From positions 62,001 to 126,000 of the forward strand of contig NZ_NBYO01000002.1 of the NCBI RefSeq assembly GCF_002238045.1: a stretch of 64,000 bases of DNA, written 5' to 3'. Shown one piece after another: positions 1 to 9,316 of this stretch. Positions within the stretch are counted from its first letter, which is position 1. Each line of letters opens with the position of its first letter. Origin of the DNA: Notoacmeibacter marinus. GTDB taxonomy: Bacteria; Pseudomonadota; Alphaproteobacteria; Rhizobiales; Rhizobiaceae. The position numbers and the translations under genes were made by a program. Under the pieces are notes generated by a model. The model had not been told where the DNA came from, made no database searches, and saw nothing but the letters and a program-made list of their open reading frames with translations.

Positions 1-19
1 AAGAAACGGAAGAAGCCAT
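1..19 (-). CDS. thrS: Start of a gene running off the left edge, probably threonine--tRNA ligase
   Basis: Only the first six codons (M-A-S-S-V-S) lie inside the window, reading leftward from an ATG at 19-17. Upstream on the minus strand is an AGGAG about ten bases before the ATG, so a genuine start is likely. The identification rests on context: in many Hyphomicrobiales an IscU-like gene, yidD and thrS follow one another on one strand, and ThrS there often begins with a similar short stretch before its TGS domain. This is inference from synteny; six residues cannot prove it. Confidence 0.45.
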
Positions 20-153
20 GGAATCGATTCTCCTTTTCCAGTCCCGCCTACGAATGCGGGTGGCATGGATGAGGCAAGTTCGATGAACCGAAAACTGCCT
101 CTGGTCGAGCGCGATCTAGCAACCCGCCAGCAGGAAGGGAAGAGCCGGTATGG

Positions 154-411
154 TCATTTATCCGGAACGGGATCGTAACCATGGGTGCCTCCGGGGCGAC
201 ACTTCAGGACTCGCCTGACGCCGAGCCATCCACCACGAAACAGGCCATGGCGTGCGATCGCTTCATAGGCGTATTCGGAACATGTCGGTTGATGGCGGCA
301 GCCATGACCGACAAAGCCGGAGAGCGTCAACTGATAGAGCCGCACCAGGCCTGTGCCAAGCAGGCGTGCAGGAGTCCTGTGCCAGGGACCGGAATAGTTA
401 CGGCTCGCCAA
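154..411 (-). CDS. yidD: Membrane protein insertion efficiency factor YidD
   Basis: Small 85-residue protein of the YidD/DUF37 family, a membrane-associated helper of YidC-dependent insertion of inner-membrane proteins. Visible family marks are the LVRLYQLTLSGF helix, CRHQPTCSEYAYEAIARHG and the downstream CRP/HGYDPVP segment. The reading frame opens with TTG at 411, four bases after the stop of the IscU-like gene, with no convincing Shine-Dalgarno, so translational coupling is plausible. No ATG lies in frame before the conserved core. It is transcribed toward the probable thrS. Confidence 0.9.
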   Translation of the reverse strand: MASRNYSGPWHRTPARLLGTGLVRLYQLTLSGFVGHGCRHQPTCSEYAYEAIARHGLFRGGWLGVRRVLKCRPGGTHGYDPVPDK

Positions 412-415
412 ACGC

Positions 416-862
416 TTACGCCGCTTCTTCGGCGCGCTTCTTCTCGATCTGGTCGAGGCAGTCGATCACCGCATCGAAGGTCAGCATGGTCGAGGCATGA
501 CGCGCCTTGTAGTCGCGCACGGGCTGCAGATATTTCAGATCGGCAAAACGCCCTTCCGGCGGCGCGCCGTTCTCTTTCAGCATCGCGCGCAGCGCCTCAC
601 CGGCCTGCCGAATTTCATCCGGCCTCGCGCCGACAACATTCTGCGCCATGATCGAAGAGGACGCCTGGCCGAGCGCGCACGCCTTCACCTCATGGGCGAA
701 ATCGCCGACGACGCCGTCCTGCAGCTTCAGATCGACGGTGACCTTCGAGCCACAGAGCTTGGAATGGGCGGTCGCGGTCGCGTCCGGCGAATCCAGACGG
801 CCCGTTCGCGAAATATTGCCCGCGAAACCGAGAATTTTCTCATTGTAAACGTCGTCGATCAT
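416..862 (-). CDS. Iron-sulfur cluster assembly scaffold protein (IscU/NifU-N family)
   Basis: A 148-residue IscU/SufU-like scaffold, a family that assembles Fe-S clusters on three cysteines. The start at 862 (MIDDVYNEKILGF) is chosen because GGAAGG lies about seven bases upstream; the frame extends further but without family character. Two ligand-type cysteines are visible in KLCGS and KACALGQASSS. Where the third is expected (normally K-C-A-T-L), the sequence reads K-A-R-H-A-S-T-M-L, so His or a non-canonical ligand replaces Cys. It heads the iscU-like/yidD/(thrS) series and is divergent from folE, sharing about 178 bp of upstream DNA. Confidence 0.85.
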   Translation of the reverse strand: MIDDVYNEKILGFAGNISRTGRLDSPDATATAHSKLCGSKVTVDLKLQDGVVGDFAHEVKACALGQASSSIMAQNVVGARPDEIRQAGEALRAMLKENGAPPEGRFADLKYLQPVRDYKARHASTMLTFDAVIDCLDQIEKKRAEEAA

Positions 863-1040
863 CAGCGCCTTCCGTTCACCGGCTCTTGTCTCTATATAGG
901 GGCCGAAGCCGCGGGCCGGCAAGATAAGGCAAACGTCATGGAACGTGCCGGCCGGATCGGGATCGGTCATCCCCGAACGCTAGCTGTTTCGACCGTTCAA
1001 CTCGTCGCGCCATCGAGCGGGACTACGGGAGATACTCATC

Positions 1041-1664
1041 ATGGACGCTACTATCCATAAATTTCGCGACGCCTCCGGTCGCGAGGACCGGCCCAGCCGC
1101 ACCGAAGCCGAGGACGCGGTGCGAACCCTTCTTCGCTACATTGGCGAGGACGAAATGCGCGAGGGTCTGGTCGATACCCCCGCCCGCGTCGTCAAGGCCT
1201 ATGACGAGATGTTCGCGGGCTACGACCAGGACCCCGAACAGATTCTCGGTCGCACCTTCGAAGACGTTTCCGGCTATAGAGACATGGTCCTGATCCGGGA
1301 CATCGTTTTTCATTCTCATTGCGAGCACCACATGGTGCCGATCCACGGCAGGGCGCACATTGCCTATCTGCCGGACGGCAAGGTTCTGGGGCTGTCCAAG
1401 ATCGCCCGGCTAGTCGATGCGTTCGCGCACCGGTTGCAAACCCAGGAATCGATGACGGCGCAGATCGCCGACCAGATCCAAGGTGTGCTCAAGCCGCAGG
1501 GCGTCGCCGTGATGATCGAGGCCGAACATATGTGCATGGTCATGCGTGGCATTCGCCGCGAAGGCTCGGACACGGTGACGACGGCCTTTACCGGCACCTT
1601 CTCCGATGAAGTAGCCGAGCGCGCGCGGTTTTTCGATCTGATCCGGACGGGCAGCGGACGTTGA
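1041..1664 (+). CDS. folE: GTP cyclohydrolase I
   Basis: 207 residues, normal length for FolE. The enzyme converts GTP to 7,8-dihydroneopterin triphosphate at the entry to folate or pterin synthesis. The zinc site is clear: HSHCEHH at residues 91-97 (Cys94, His97) and Cys165 in [19 protein letters not shown] is also typical. The ATG at 1041 is the natural start; the divergent IscU-like gene begins 178 bp away. The stop overlaps the hisI start region, so the two are probably co-translated. Confidence 0.97.
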   Translation: MDATIHKFRDASGREDRPSRTEAEDAVRTLLRYIGEDEMREGLVDTPARVVKAYDEMFAGYDQDPEQILGRTFEDVSGYRDMVLIRDIVFHSHCEHHMVPIHGRAHIAYLPDGKVLGLSKIARLVDAFAHRLQTQESMTAQIADQIQGVLKPQGVAVMIEAEHMCMVMRGIRREGSDTVTTAFTGTFSDEVAERARFFDLIRTGSGR

Positions 1665-2149
1665 ATGTGACCGACGAGACAATCAGGGGCGACGAAGACG
1701 CCGTCATTGCGTTTCCGACACCGGCAAATGACAAGGCTGCGCTGGAAGAAGGATCGGTTTTCTCGCCGCGATTCGATGCCGATGGCCTTATTACGGCCGT
1801 CGTAAACGATGCTGGCGATGGAAAGCTTCTCATGGTCGCGCATATGAATGCGGAAGCTCTGTCCAAGACGCTGACTACCGGGATCGCACACTACTGGTCG
1901 CGCTCCCGCCAATCGCTCTGGCAGAAGGGTGAGACATCGGGCAATCGGCAACGCGTTGTCGAGATGAGGACGGACTGCGATCAGGACGCGGTCGAACTCA
2001 GAGTTCGGGTCGAAGGCCTTGCGGCAACATGCCATACGGGCCGGCGGTCCTGTTTTTATCGCATAGTCGCCATGCGGAATGGTTCGGCGGAACTGCGGCA
2101 CGATGAAACCAAACCGCTCTTCGAAACGAAGAAGGTCTATGGCAAGTAG
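1661..2149 (+). CDS. hisI: Phosphoribosyl-AMP cyclohydrolase
   Basis: 162 residues. HisI opens the purine ring of phosphoribosyl-AMP in the third step of histidine synthesis. Signature elements are [25 protein letters not shown], the Mg-binding [10 protein letters not shown] and the zinc-binding [16 protein letters not shown]. There is no fused HisE domain. The frame can start at TTG 1661, overlapping the folE stop by four bases, or at GTG 1667; about 25 residues precede the conserved core, so the choice changes little. The folE-hisI pairing is common in alphaproteobacteria. Confidence 0.95.
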   Translation: MNVTDETIRGDEDAVIAFPTPANDKAALEEGSVFSPRFDADGLITAVVNDAGDGKLLMVAHMNAEALSKTLTTGIAHYWSRSRQSLWQKGETSGNRQRVVEMRTDCDQDAVELRVRVEGLAATCHTGRRSCFYRIVAMRNGSAELRHDETKPLFETKKVYGK

Positions 2150-2186
2150 GCGGCGAACGAGCTTCTTCCGTTAGTCCCGGAGCACC

Positions 2187-3077
2187 ATGGATCAGCGCAG
2201 CAGCGACCCGAAACATCATCCCGAAGGCATTGCTGTCGCGCTTGGCGGCGGCATCGGTCGCGGCTGGGTGCATATCGGCGTGCTACGCGCCTTGGACGAG
2301 TGCCGGATTCCGATTCATACGATCGCCGGCACATCGATCGGCGCAATCGTGGCAGGCGCCTATCTGGCGGGCAAGCTGGACGAACTGGAAGCCTTTGCCC
2401 GCGCCGCGACTTGGCGCCGCATGTTCGGCCTGTTCGACCTGCGCTGGGGCGGCCAGGGCCTTGTTACCGGCGCCAAGATCGACCGCCTTTTGCGCGCATC
2501 CCTCGGCAATATGCAGATCGGCGATCTCGACCGGCCGTTCATTGCAACGGCAACGAGCCTTCCCGGCGGCGAGGAAGTCTGGATCACCGCCGGCAGCCTG
2601 GTTCTGGCGATGCGCGCATCCTACGCCGTGCCGGGCATATTCGAGCCGGTCAGTTGGGGACATCGTACACTGGTTGATGGCGCGCTGACTGCGCCACTGC
2701 CCGTCAAGGCGTGTCGGATGCACAGTCCCTGCCCGGTCGTCGGCGTCACGCTTTCGGGCGATCCGGGCTTCAAGGAAGTGGTGATCGAAGAGGCCGCCGT
2801 CGATCCGGATCCAGCCCGTGCATACGAAGCGTCCGGCGTGGAGGCTGGGGGTGGGCAACTCGGTTTCGGTGGCGTCATCTTGCGATCCTTCGCCGTCCTG
2901 CAGGATCAGATCGTTCACTCCATGATGGTCAGTTCGCCGCCAGACATGCTTTTGGCGCCGCCAACCGAATCGATCGGGTTGCTCGACTTTCACCGGGCGG
3001 ACGAATCCATCGCAATCGGTTATGAGACGACTATGGCGCACAGGGACGAACTGCGCGCTTACGCCGCCGCGAAATAG
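2187..3077 (+). CDS. Patatin-like phospholipase family protein (RssA/NTE type)
   Basis: 296-residue bacterial patatin, a Ser-Asp dyad lipid hydrolase. The oxyanion glycine stretch is GGGIGRGWVHIGVL, the nucleophile elbow GTSIG has Ser50, and the Asp lies in VDGALTAPLP (Asp164; DGA rather than the usual DGG). The C-terminal half is less conserved. It follows hisI by 37 bp and may share its transcript. Substrate is unknown. Convergent with recJ, with about 60 bp between stops and no strong terminator seen. Confidence 0.88.
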   Translation: MDQRSSDPKHHPEGIAVALGGGIGRGWVHIGVLRALDECRIPIHTIAGTSIGAIVAGAYLAGKLDELEAFARAATWRRMFGLFDLRWGGQGLVTGAKIDRLLRASLGNMQIGDLDRPFIATATSLPGGEEVWITAGSLVLAMRASYAVPGIFEPVSWGHRTLVDGALTAPLPVKACRMHSPCPVVGVTLSGDPGFKEVVIEEAAVDPDPARAYEASGVEAGGGQLGFGGVILRSFAVLQDQIVHSMMVSSPPDMLLAPPTESIGLLDFHRADESIAIGYETTMAHRDELRAYAAAK

Positions 3078-3137
3078 CTTTCTGACCAATGGCTTGAAAG
3101 AAAATATCGATTCATTTTGTGAGAGCCGAAGTGCCTG

Positions 3138-4919
3138 TCAGACGATCTCGGCGGCATCCTCGATCTTGAACTGCACCCGCTTTTGCCCATTCCAGTGATT
3201 GACGCTGAGCGTGCCTGCAAAATGCAAGGTCTCGCCTCGCCGTTTGATAAGGAAGCGTCCGAGATCGGTGTCGGTACAACGAAAAGCCACGGCCTGCAGC
3301 CGCCCGCCGCTTTGTGAGCGCAAAGCGAGCCGCAGATGGCTGCCATCGCGTCCCATCGTATCGAGATTCTCGATTCTGTGCCGCGCAAGGACGAAGAACG
3401 GGCTCGGGTGGCCCGCTCCGTAAGGACCGGCTGCGTCGATCCGCTCGCACAGATCGAGCGTTAGCGCTTCCGCCGTCAGGGAGCCGTCGATTTTCCGCAT
3501 GGCGGACTGCCTTAACCGGGTAACGGTACGCGACAGCTTCTCCTCCAGAAAGGCCCGGAACGGGCCGAGCTGATCGCGCATGATGGTAATTCCCGCCGCC
3601 ATGGCGTGGCCGCCACCTTTGACGAGAAGGCCGCGTTCGACGGCATCGCGCACGATGCGACCGAGATCGACCCCGGCAATGGAGCGTCCGGACCCGGTGC
3701 CTTTTCCGTTCGGATCGAAGGCGATCGCAAAAGATGGACGCCCGAACCCGTCCTTTAGCCGCGAAGCCAGAATGCCGACAACGCCGGGGTGAAATTTCCG
3801 GCTCTCGGCAATCAGAACCGCCGGTCCCTCCCCCTTTGCCGTTTCGGCATCGGCTTGCGCGCGCGCCATTGCCAGCATATCGGCTTCCATCGCCTGTCGC
3901 TCACCATTCAGAGCATCGAGTCGTGCCGCCAGGGTTTCGGCATCGGTCGGGTCGTCCGTCGTCAGAAGGCGCGCACCGAGCGACGCATCGCCGATCCGCC
4001 CACCGGCATTGATGCGCGGCCCGAGAATGTAACCGAAATGAAAGGGCCGTATCGGCTCGCCCAGCCTTGCAACTGCCGCCAAAGCCGCGATTCCGGGGTT
4101 GCCGTGGTGGCGCGCCACTTCCAGGCCACGGACCACGAAGGCGCGGTTGACCCCGATCAGCGGCACGACGTCGCATACGGTTGCCAGTCCAACAAGATCG
4201 AGAAACCCGCGCAGATCGGGAGTGCCTTCATTGCCCTGCCGCAGCGCGGCATTGGCAGCAACCATTGCGAGAAAGGTGACCCCTCCCGCACAGAGATGGC
4301 CCTGGCCCGACAAATCGTCCTCACGGTTCGGATTGACCACCGCGAGCGCGTCCGGCGGCATCGGGCCGGAAGGTTGGTGATGGTCGAGAACGACGATATC
4401 CGCGCCAGCCTGCTTCGCCGCTGTAATGGCCTCGGCGCTGTTGGTGCCGCAATCGACGGTGACGATCAAAGAGGCATCGCCCGCCAGTTTCTCCATGGCG
4501 GTGGGGTTCGGGCCATAGCCTTCGAAGATGCGGTCGGGAATGTGGATCGTCGCTTCGATGCCGAAGAAGCGCAACCATCGCGCCAGTAAAGCCGACGAGG
4601 CCGCGCCGTCGACATCGTAATCCCCGAAGATCGCGACCTTCTCGCCGTTGCGCGCTGCCCATGCCAATCGGTCGGCGGCGGCGGTCATGTCCGTCAACGT
4701 CTTGGGATCGGGCAGAAGATGACGAAGCGTCGGCTGCAGAAAGCTTGGCGCATCCGTTTGGCCAACCTGCCGGCCCGCCAGAATGCGTGCCACGATCTCG
4801 TCGATCCCGCTTTGCTGCGCGATGGCCAGCGCGGTCTGCTCCTGCATCTCGGTCAACCGATGATGCCAGGCAAAGCCGGCTGCGCTACTTTTGACGTTCA
4901 GAAAATATCGCGATTCCAT
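3138..4919 (-). CDS. recJ: Single-stranded-DNA-specific exonuclease RecJ
   Basis: 593 residues, within the RecJ range. A 5'-3' ssDNA exonuclease acting in RecF-pathway recombination, mismatch and base-excision repair. DHH-family metal motifs are visible: GDYDVDG at 99-105, VDCG with Asp156, and LDHH with Asp179-His181. The DHHA1 part carries KGGGHAMAAGIT, and an OB-like C-terminus follows (LHFAGTLSVNHW). It lies 53 bp downstream of glpX on the same strand; the run aminotransferase-hom-glpX-recJ is a familiar order in Rhizobiales. Confidence 0.97.
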   Translation of the reverse strand: MESRYFLNVKSSAAGFAWHHRLTEMQEQTALAIAQQSGIDEIVARILAGRQVGQTDAPSFLQPTLRHLLPDPKTLTDMTAAADRLAWAARNGEKVAIFGDYDVDGAASSALLARWLRFFGIEATIHIPDRIFEGYGPNPTAMEKLAGDASLIVTVDCGTNSAEAITAAKQAGADIVVLDHHQPSGPMPPDALAVVNPNREDDLSGQGHLCAGGVTFLAMVAANAALRQGNEGTPDLRGFLDLVGLATVCDVVPLIGVNRAFVVRGLEVARHHGNPGIAALAAVARLGEPIRPFHFGYILGPRINAGGRIGDASLGARLLTTDDPTDAETLAARLDALNGERQAMEADMLAMARAQADAETAKGEGPAVLIAESRKFHPGVVGILASRLKDGFGRPSFAIAFDPNGKGTGSGRSIAGVDLGRIVRDAVERGLLVKGGGHAMAAGITIMRDQLGPFRAFLEEKLSRTVTRLRQSAMRKIDGSLTAEALTLDLCERIDAAGPYGAGHPSPFFVLARHRIENLDTMGRDGSHLRLALRSQSGGRLQAVAFRCTDTDLGRFLIKRRGETLHFAGTLSVNHWNGQKRVQFKIEDAAEIV

Positions 4920-4972
4920 GGCTCACCTCATATCACAGAGACGAGTCGGTGCACCGTCTGCAACGAACCGTT

Positions 4973-5953
4973 TTACGGTCTTTCGAACTTGGCGAGGTCG
5001 GTGTGGCGGGCGCGGATTTCGCGGATCGTACCGCTGGATGAGCGCATGACGACCGTATGGGTGTCGATCCGTCCGGGGCTGAATTTCACCCCGTCGAGCA
5101 TGTTGCCGCTCGTCACGCCCGTCGCCGCGAAAATGACGTCGCCCTTGGCCAGATCGTCCAGTTTGTAGATCTCCTGTGGATCGGAAATGCTCATCCGTTT
5201 CGCTCGGTCGATCTTCTCTGGCGTATCGAGAACCAGTCTGCCTTCCATCTGCCCGCCGATGCAACGCAAAGCCGCGGCGGCCAGAACACCCTCAGGTGCG
5301 CCGCCGACGCCCAGATAGATGTCGACGCCGGTTTCGTGCGGGTTGGTGGTGTGGATGACGCCGGCGACATCGCCATCGCCGATCAATTGGATGGCGGCAC
5401 CGGTTTCCCGTACCTCCGCGATGAGTTTCGCATGGCGCGGCCGGTCCAGGATACACGCGCTGATGCGGTCTGGTGTGACGCCTTTGGCCTGGGCCAGCGC
5501 TTCGATATTGTCGGCGGGGCTTCGGTCCAGACCGACCAGACCGGGTTCGAAGTCGGGGCCAATGGCGATCTTGTCCATATAGACGTCTGGAGCGTTGAGC
5601 AGACTTCCGCGCTCGGCAAACGCGATCACCGCTAGAGAGTTGGGCAGGTTCTTCACGCAGAGCGTCGTGCCCTCCAGCGGGTCGAGCGCGATGTCGACGA
5701 CCCCGCCCTTCTTCGTACCGACCTCCTCGCCGATGAACAGCATAGGCGCGTCGTCCCGCTCGCCCTCGCCAATCACGATGCGGCCATCGATCGGCAGTCG
5801 GTTCAGTTCGGTCCGCATGGCGTCAACGGCAGCCTGATCGGCCTCCCACTCGTCACCCCGCCCGCGAATGCGCGCGGCGGCCACAGCAGCGGCTTCCGTT
5901 ACGCGTGCGATTTCAAGCGCCAAGATCCGGTCCAGCCGTCCTGTCTCGGTCAT
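4973..5953 (-). CDS. glpX: Class II fructose-1,6-bisphosphatase
   Basis: 326 residues from the ATG at 5953, which has GGGAGAGGG about ten bases upstream; a longer frame exists only with a TTG. GlpX hydrolyses fructose-1,6-bisphosphate to fructose-6-phosphate in gluconeogenesis. Lithium-sensitive phosphatase motifs are present: IGEGERDDAPM (61-71) and DIALDPLEGTT (88-97). A later GVGGAPEG loop is also typical. It is the only fructose bisphosphatase seen in the window. Confidence 0.96.
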   Translation of the reverse strand: MTETGRLDRILALEIARVTEAAAVAAARIRGRGDEWEADQAAVDAMRTELNRLPIDGRIVIGEGERDDAPMLFIGEEVGTKKGGVVDIALDPLEGTTLCVKNLPNSLAVIAFAERGSLLNAPDVYMDKIAIGPDFEPGLVGLDRSPADNIEALAQAKGVTPDRISACILDRPRHAKLIAEVRETGAAIQLIGDGDVAGVIHTTNPHETGVDIYLGVGGAPEGVLAAAALRCIGGQMEGRLVLDTPEKIDRAKRMSISDPQEIYKLDDLAKGDVIFAATGVTSGNMLDGVKFSPGRIDTHTVVMRSSSGTIREIRARHTDLAKFERP

Positions 5954-6161
5954 ATCGGCACCCTCTCCCAATTCTTGCGATCAGACTTACGCAAAGCCCG
6001 TGGGCCAAAGGGCTTGTGTCAGATGGGCATGACACTGGCAAGAAGGCTCCGCGCGGCGCGAACGGCTTCGCGAACTGCCGACAAAACCATGCGCGCATCG
6101 ATTGCACGGATCGAAACGATTGAACCTTTTCGGCGCCGATGCCTTCGGACTAGGCGTTACT

Positions 6162-7481
6162 TCAACCGGCCGGCTCCATCCGGATCACCTGAGCCGCGCC
6201 GCGCAGATGCCCGTCGGATTCGATGGCCGCGATAGCCTCCCGGATCGACGTTTCCATCGTGGCGTGCGTGGTCAGAATGATCGCCTTGCTGGCGTGATCG
6301 GGACTGTCGGGATCGTCGCGCTGAACGATGGATTGAAGCGAAATGCCGGCCGATGCCATACGCTGCGCGATGGCGGCGAAGACACCCACCTCGTCGCGGA
6401 CGAGGAACCGGATGAAATAGCCGCCCTCATGGCTTCGCATGCGCGCCTTCTCGTAAGGCGCAAGTTCCTTGGCCGGCGTACCGAGTGCGGGTCCGTGCTG
6501 TCGGCCGGGCCGGCTTTTTGCGATGTCGGCCACGTCGCCGATGACCGCCGAGGCCGTGGCTTCGCCGCCGGCGCCAGGCCCGCTCATCAGGAGCGCGCCC
6601 AGAAGATCGGTCTCCAGCACCACCGCATTGGTGACGTCGTCAACCTGCGCGATCTGCGATTCGATCGGCACCATCGTCGGGTGAACGCGCTGTTCGATGC
6701 CACGATCCGTCTTTTGGGCAACACCGAGAAGCTTGATCCGATAGCCCAGATCGCGTGCCGCCCGAATATCCGCCAGTGTGATATTCGAAATGCCTTCCAG
6801 ATAGATGTCGTCAGCGGCGATCCTCGTGCCGAAGGCGATGGAGGTCATGATGGCCAACTTATGGGCGGTATCGTTACCCTCGATGTCGAAGGTCGGATCG
6901 GCTTCGGCGTAACCGAGGCTTTGCGCTTCGGCTAGCACCTCCTCGAACCCGATCTCCTCGTCCTCCATCCGCGTCAGGATGTAATTGCAGGTGCCGTTCA
7001 GAATACCGTAGAGCCGCGAAATGGTGTTGCCGGCCATCGCTTCGCGCATGGTCTTGATCACCGGAATGCCGCCGGCCACCGCCGCTTCGAAGTTGAGAAG
7101 CACACCTTGCTCTTCGGCCATCGCCGCCAGTTCCACGCCATGTGCGGCGATCAGCGCCTTGTTGGCGGTGACGACATGTTTGCCGGCCGAAAACGCCGCC
7201 TTGACGGCGGAAAGCGCCGGTTCGCCATCGCCGCCGATCAGTTCCACGAACACGTCGACATTGTCGGCCTGCGCCACGGCGACCGGATCGTCCAGCCATT
7301 GCACACCGGAAAGGTCGATCCCGCGATCGCGGGTGCGGTCGCGAGCGGTCGCGGCGACGACTTCGATCGGTCGGCCGCATTGCCGGGTCAAAAGCGCACG
7401 CTTTTGATCCAGAAGACGCACCACCGCCGCACCGACCGTGCCGAGACCAGCCAGGCCGATTCGAAGGGGCTCGGTGGTCAT
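6162..7481 (-). CDS. hom: Homoserine dehydrogenase
   Basis: 439 residues from the ATG at 7481, preceded by AAAGGAT at suitable spacing; an alternative ATG at 7505 overlaps the aminotransferase stop (ATGA) but has a poorer ribosome site. It reduces aspartate semialdehyde to homoserine on the way to threonine and methionine. Seen: N-terminal NAD(P) loop GLAGLGTVG, the signature ADPTFDIEGNDTAHKLAIM, and a C-terminal ACT domain beginning GGYFIRFLVRDEVGVF (likely threonine feedback). No aspartokinase fusion. About 200 bp separate it from glpX. Confidence 0.97.
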   Translation of the reverse strand: MTTEPLRIGLAGLGTVGAAVVRLLDQKRALLTRQCGRPIEVVAATARDRTRDRGIDLSGVQWLDDPVAVAQADNVDVFVELIGGDGEPALSAVKAAFSAGKHVVTANKALIAAHGVELAAMAEEQGVLLNFEAAVAGGIPVIKTMREAMAGNTISRLYGILNGTCNYILTRMEDEEIGFEEVLAEAQSLGYAEADPTFDIEGNDTAHKLAIMTSIAFGTRIAADDIYLEGISNITLADIRAARDLGYRIKLLGVAQKTDRGIEQRVHPTMVPIESQIAQVDDVTNAVVLETDLLGALLMSGPGAGGEATASAVIGDVADIAKSRPGRQHGPALGTPAKELAPYEKARMRSHEGGYFIRFLVRDEVGVFAAIAQRMASAGISLQSIVQRDDPDSPDHASKAIILTTHATMETSIREAIAAIESDGHLRGAAQVIRMEPAG

Positions 7482-7501
7482 GACGATATCCTTTTGACTG
7501 T

Positions 7502-8719
7502 TCATTTCGAGGATGAATCCGGTTCGGGATCGGCAATCTCCGGTGCGTTGCCGGACAGAAAGCGCTTGATGTTGCGCGCCGCCTGGCGGATGCGGTGCTC
7601 GTTCTCGACAAGGGCCAGGCGGACATGGCCGTCGCCATGCTCGCCGAAGCCGATGCCGGGCGCGACGGCGACATGCGCCTTTTCGACCAGCATCTTGGAG
7701 AATTCCAGCGAACCCATATCGCGGAACCGCTCGGGAATCGGCGCCCACGCGAACATGGTCGCCGGTGGTGGCGGCACCTCGAAACCGGCCCGCCCGAAAC
7801 TCTCCACCATCACGTCGCGACGCTTGTGATAGATCTGCCGGACCTCTTCAATATCCGATCCGTCGCCATTCAGCGCTGCTGCGGCGGCCACCTGGATTGG
7901 CGTGAAAGCACCGTAATCCAGATAGGATTTCACCCGCGCCAACGCTGAAATCAGCCGTTCATTGCCGACGGCGAATCCCATGCGCCAGCCCGGCATCGAG
8001 AACGTCTTGCTCATGGAGGTGAACTCCACGGCCACATCCATCGCGCCATCGACCTCGAGAACCGATGGCGGCGGCGTGTCGTCGAAATAGATTTCCGAAT
8101 AAGCCAGATCCGACAGGACGATCAGCTCGTTCTTCCGGGCAAAGGCGATGACGTCCTTGTAGAAATCCAGCGTAGCGACTTCCGCGGTCGGATTGGATGG
8201 GTAGTTGAGAATCAATGCCAGCGGCTTGGGAATCGAATGCTGCATGGCCCGTTCGAGTGCTGGCACAAACTGATCGTCCGGCACCACCGGCATCGAACGG
8301 ATCACGCCCCCGCTCATGATGAAGCCGAAGGCGTGGATCGGGTAGGTCGGATTGGGGCACAGCACGATGTCGCCTGGCGCGGTGATCGCCTGCGCCATAT
8401 TGGCGAACCCTTCCTTCGATCCCAGCGTCGCGACGATCTGCGTGTCCGGATCGAGCGTCACACCGAAGCGCCGCTTATAATAGGCCGCCTGCGCACGCCG
8501 TAGACCCGGAATGCCGCGCGATGTCGAATAGCGATGCGTGCGTGGGTCTCGGATGACTTCGACCAGCTTGTCGACCACGGCCTTGGGCGTTGGCAGATCG
8601 GGATTGCCCATTCCCAGATCGATGATGTCGGCGCCGTCCGCTCGCGCTGCCGCCTTGAGCCGGTTGACCTGCTCGAACACATAAGGCGGCAATCTGCGAA
8701 CTTTGTGGAACTCTTCCAT
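7502..8719 (-). CDS. Class I/II PLP aminotransferase (LL-diaminopimelate/alanine aminotransferase-like)
   Basis: 405 residues from the ATG at 8719 (MEEFHKVRRLPPYVF). A fold-type I aminotransferase: Asn172 in NYPSNPT, Asp204 and Tyr207 in SDLAYSE, the PLP lysine Lys238 in SMSKTFSMPGWR, and a C-terminal arginine in HVRLALVENEHR. Proteins of this type next to hom are usually annotated as LL-diaminopimelate aminotransferase or alanine transaminase (AlaC-like). Substrate cannot be settled from sequence. Co-directional with hom, with which it overlaps or nearly abuts. Confidence 0.9.
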   Translation of the reverse strand: MEEFHKVRRLPPYVFEQVNRLKAAARADGADIIDLGMGNPDLPTPKAVVDKLVEVIRDPRTHRYSTSRGIPGLRRAQAAYYKRRFGVTLDPDTQIVATLGSKEGFANMAQAITAPGDIVLCPNPTYPIHAFGFIMSGGVIRSMPVVPDDQFVPALERAMQHSIPKPLALILNYPSNPTAEVATLDFYKDVIAFARKNELIVLSDLAYSEIYFDDTPPPSVLEVDGAMDVAVEFTSMSKTFSMPGWRMGFAVGNERLISALARVKSYLDYGAFTPIQVAAAAALNGDGSDIEEVRQIYHKRRDVMVESFGRAGFEVPPPPATMFAWAPIPERFRDMGSLEFSKMLVEKAHVAVAPGIGFGEHGDGHVRLALVENEHRIRQAARNIKRFLSGNAPEIADPEPDSSSK

Positions 8720-8853
8720 CAATTCAATCTCTTCGGGTTTCGTGGCGTGGGGCGGCGCGAACCGAAGCGCCGCTGACCGCTGGACCGAGGCTGGCCTATA
8801 CACGCTTCACTTTGATGCGAGAAGGTCCGCACCGCCATCAACGTGTCTGCAGA

Positions 8854-9168
8854 TCAATTGCCCGAAGATTCGATCTGTCGCAGCGCATCTTGTGCATGGG
8901 TCTGCCCGAGCCGGCGGAGGCGCGCGGTTTCCGCCTCCGAAGTCGGCACGGTGCGAGATTGCGGCCGGGCGGCATCGATGACCTGGATCTTGACTTGCGC
9001 TTCTTGCGAATCGAATGGCGCGGCAGCGGGAACCGGCACTCGGTTGAGGTTGGGGAACGTCCCGTCATTGGCAATGCGGGGGTCGTCAAAATTAATCTCA
9101 TCCGAACCGCACGAGGCGCAAAGGAGCAGAACGGCGGAGAGGCCGGCAAGTCGGATAAGCTCATACAT
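8854..9168 (-). CDS. Small predicted lipoprotein of unknown function
   Basis: 104 residues. The N-terminus is a clear lipoprotein signal ending L-C-A-S-C with lipidated Cys20; GAGGA lies five bases before the ATG at 9168. The mature part is short and polar, with GTFPNLNRVPVPAAAP near its start, a pattern I have seen in other alphaproteobacterial lipoproteins, and an Arg/Gln-rich helical tail. No catalytic motif is evident. It lies 134 bp upstream of the aminotransferase on the same strand and is divergent from phaC. Confidence 0.75.
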   Translation of the reverse strand: MYELIRLAGLSAVLLLCASCGSDEINFDDPRIANDGTFPNLNRVPVPAAAPFDSQEAQVKIQVIDAARPQSRTVPTSEAETARLRRLGQTHAQDALRQIESSGN

Positions 9169-9316
9169 CGCGCGTCCTCGCTAAACCGCCGAACCGTTAT
9201 TCTAATGGCTTAGCCATTTTGTTCAGTTGGAATTCGCCTTCTGTGCCATAGTGTTGAAAACATGTCACCTGCATCGGGTACGGCGCAGTTGAAAAAGGGC
9301 CCTGGGAGGTGGTTCG

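Noticed and set aside
1-72. C-terminal end of a plus-strand gene entering from the left
   Set aside because: Two plus frames are open for 20-28 codons, but neither looks like a known tail, while the minus-strand ATG with AGGAG and yidD synteny explains the edge better.
5992-6016. Hairpin between hom and glpX as a terminator
   Set aside because: Only about six pairs (AAGCCC with GGGCTT) and no T run, so not convincing; the two genes may still be cotranscribed.
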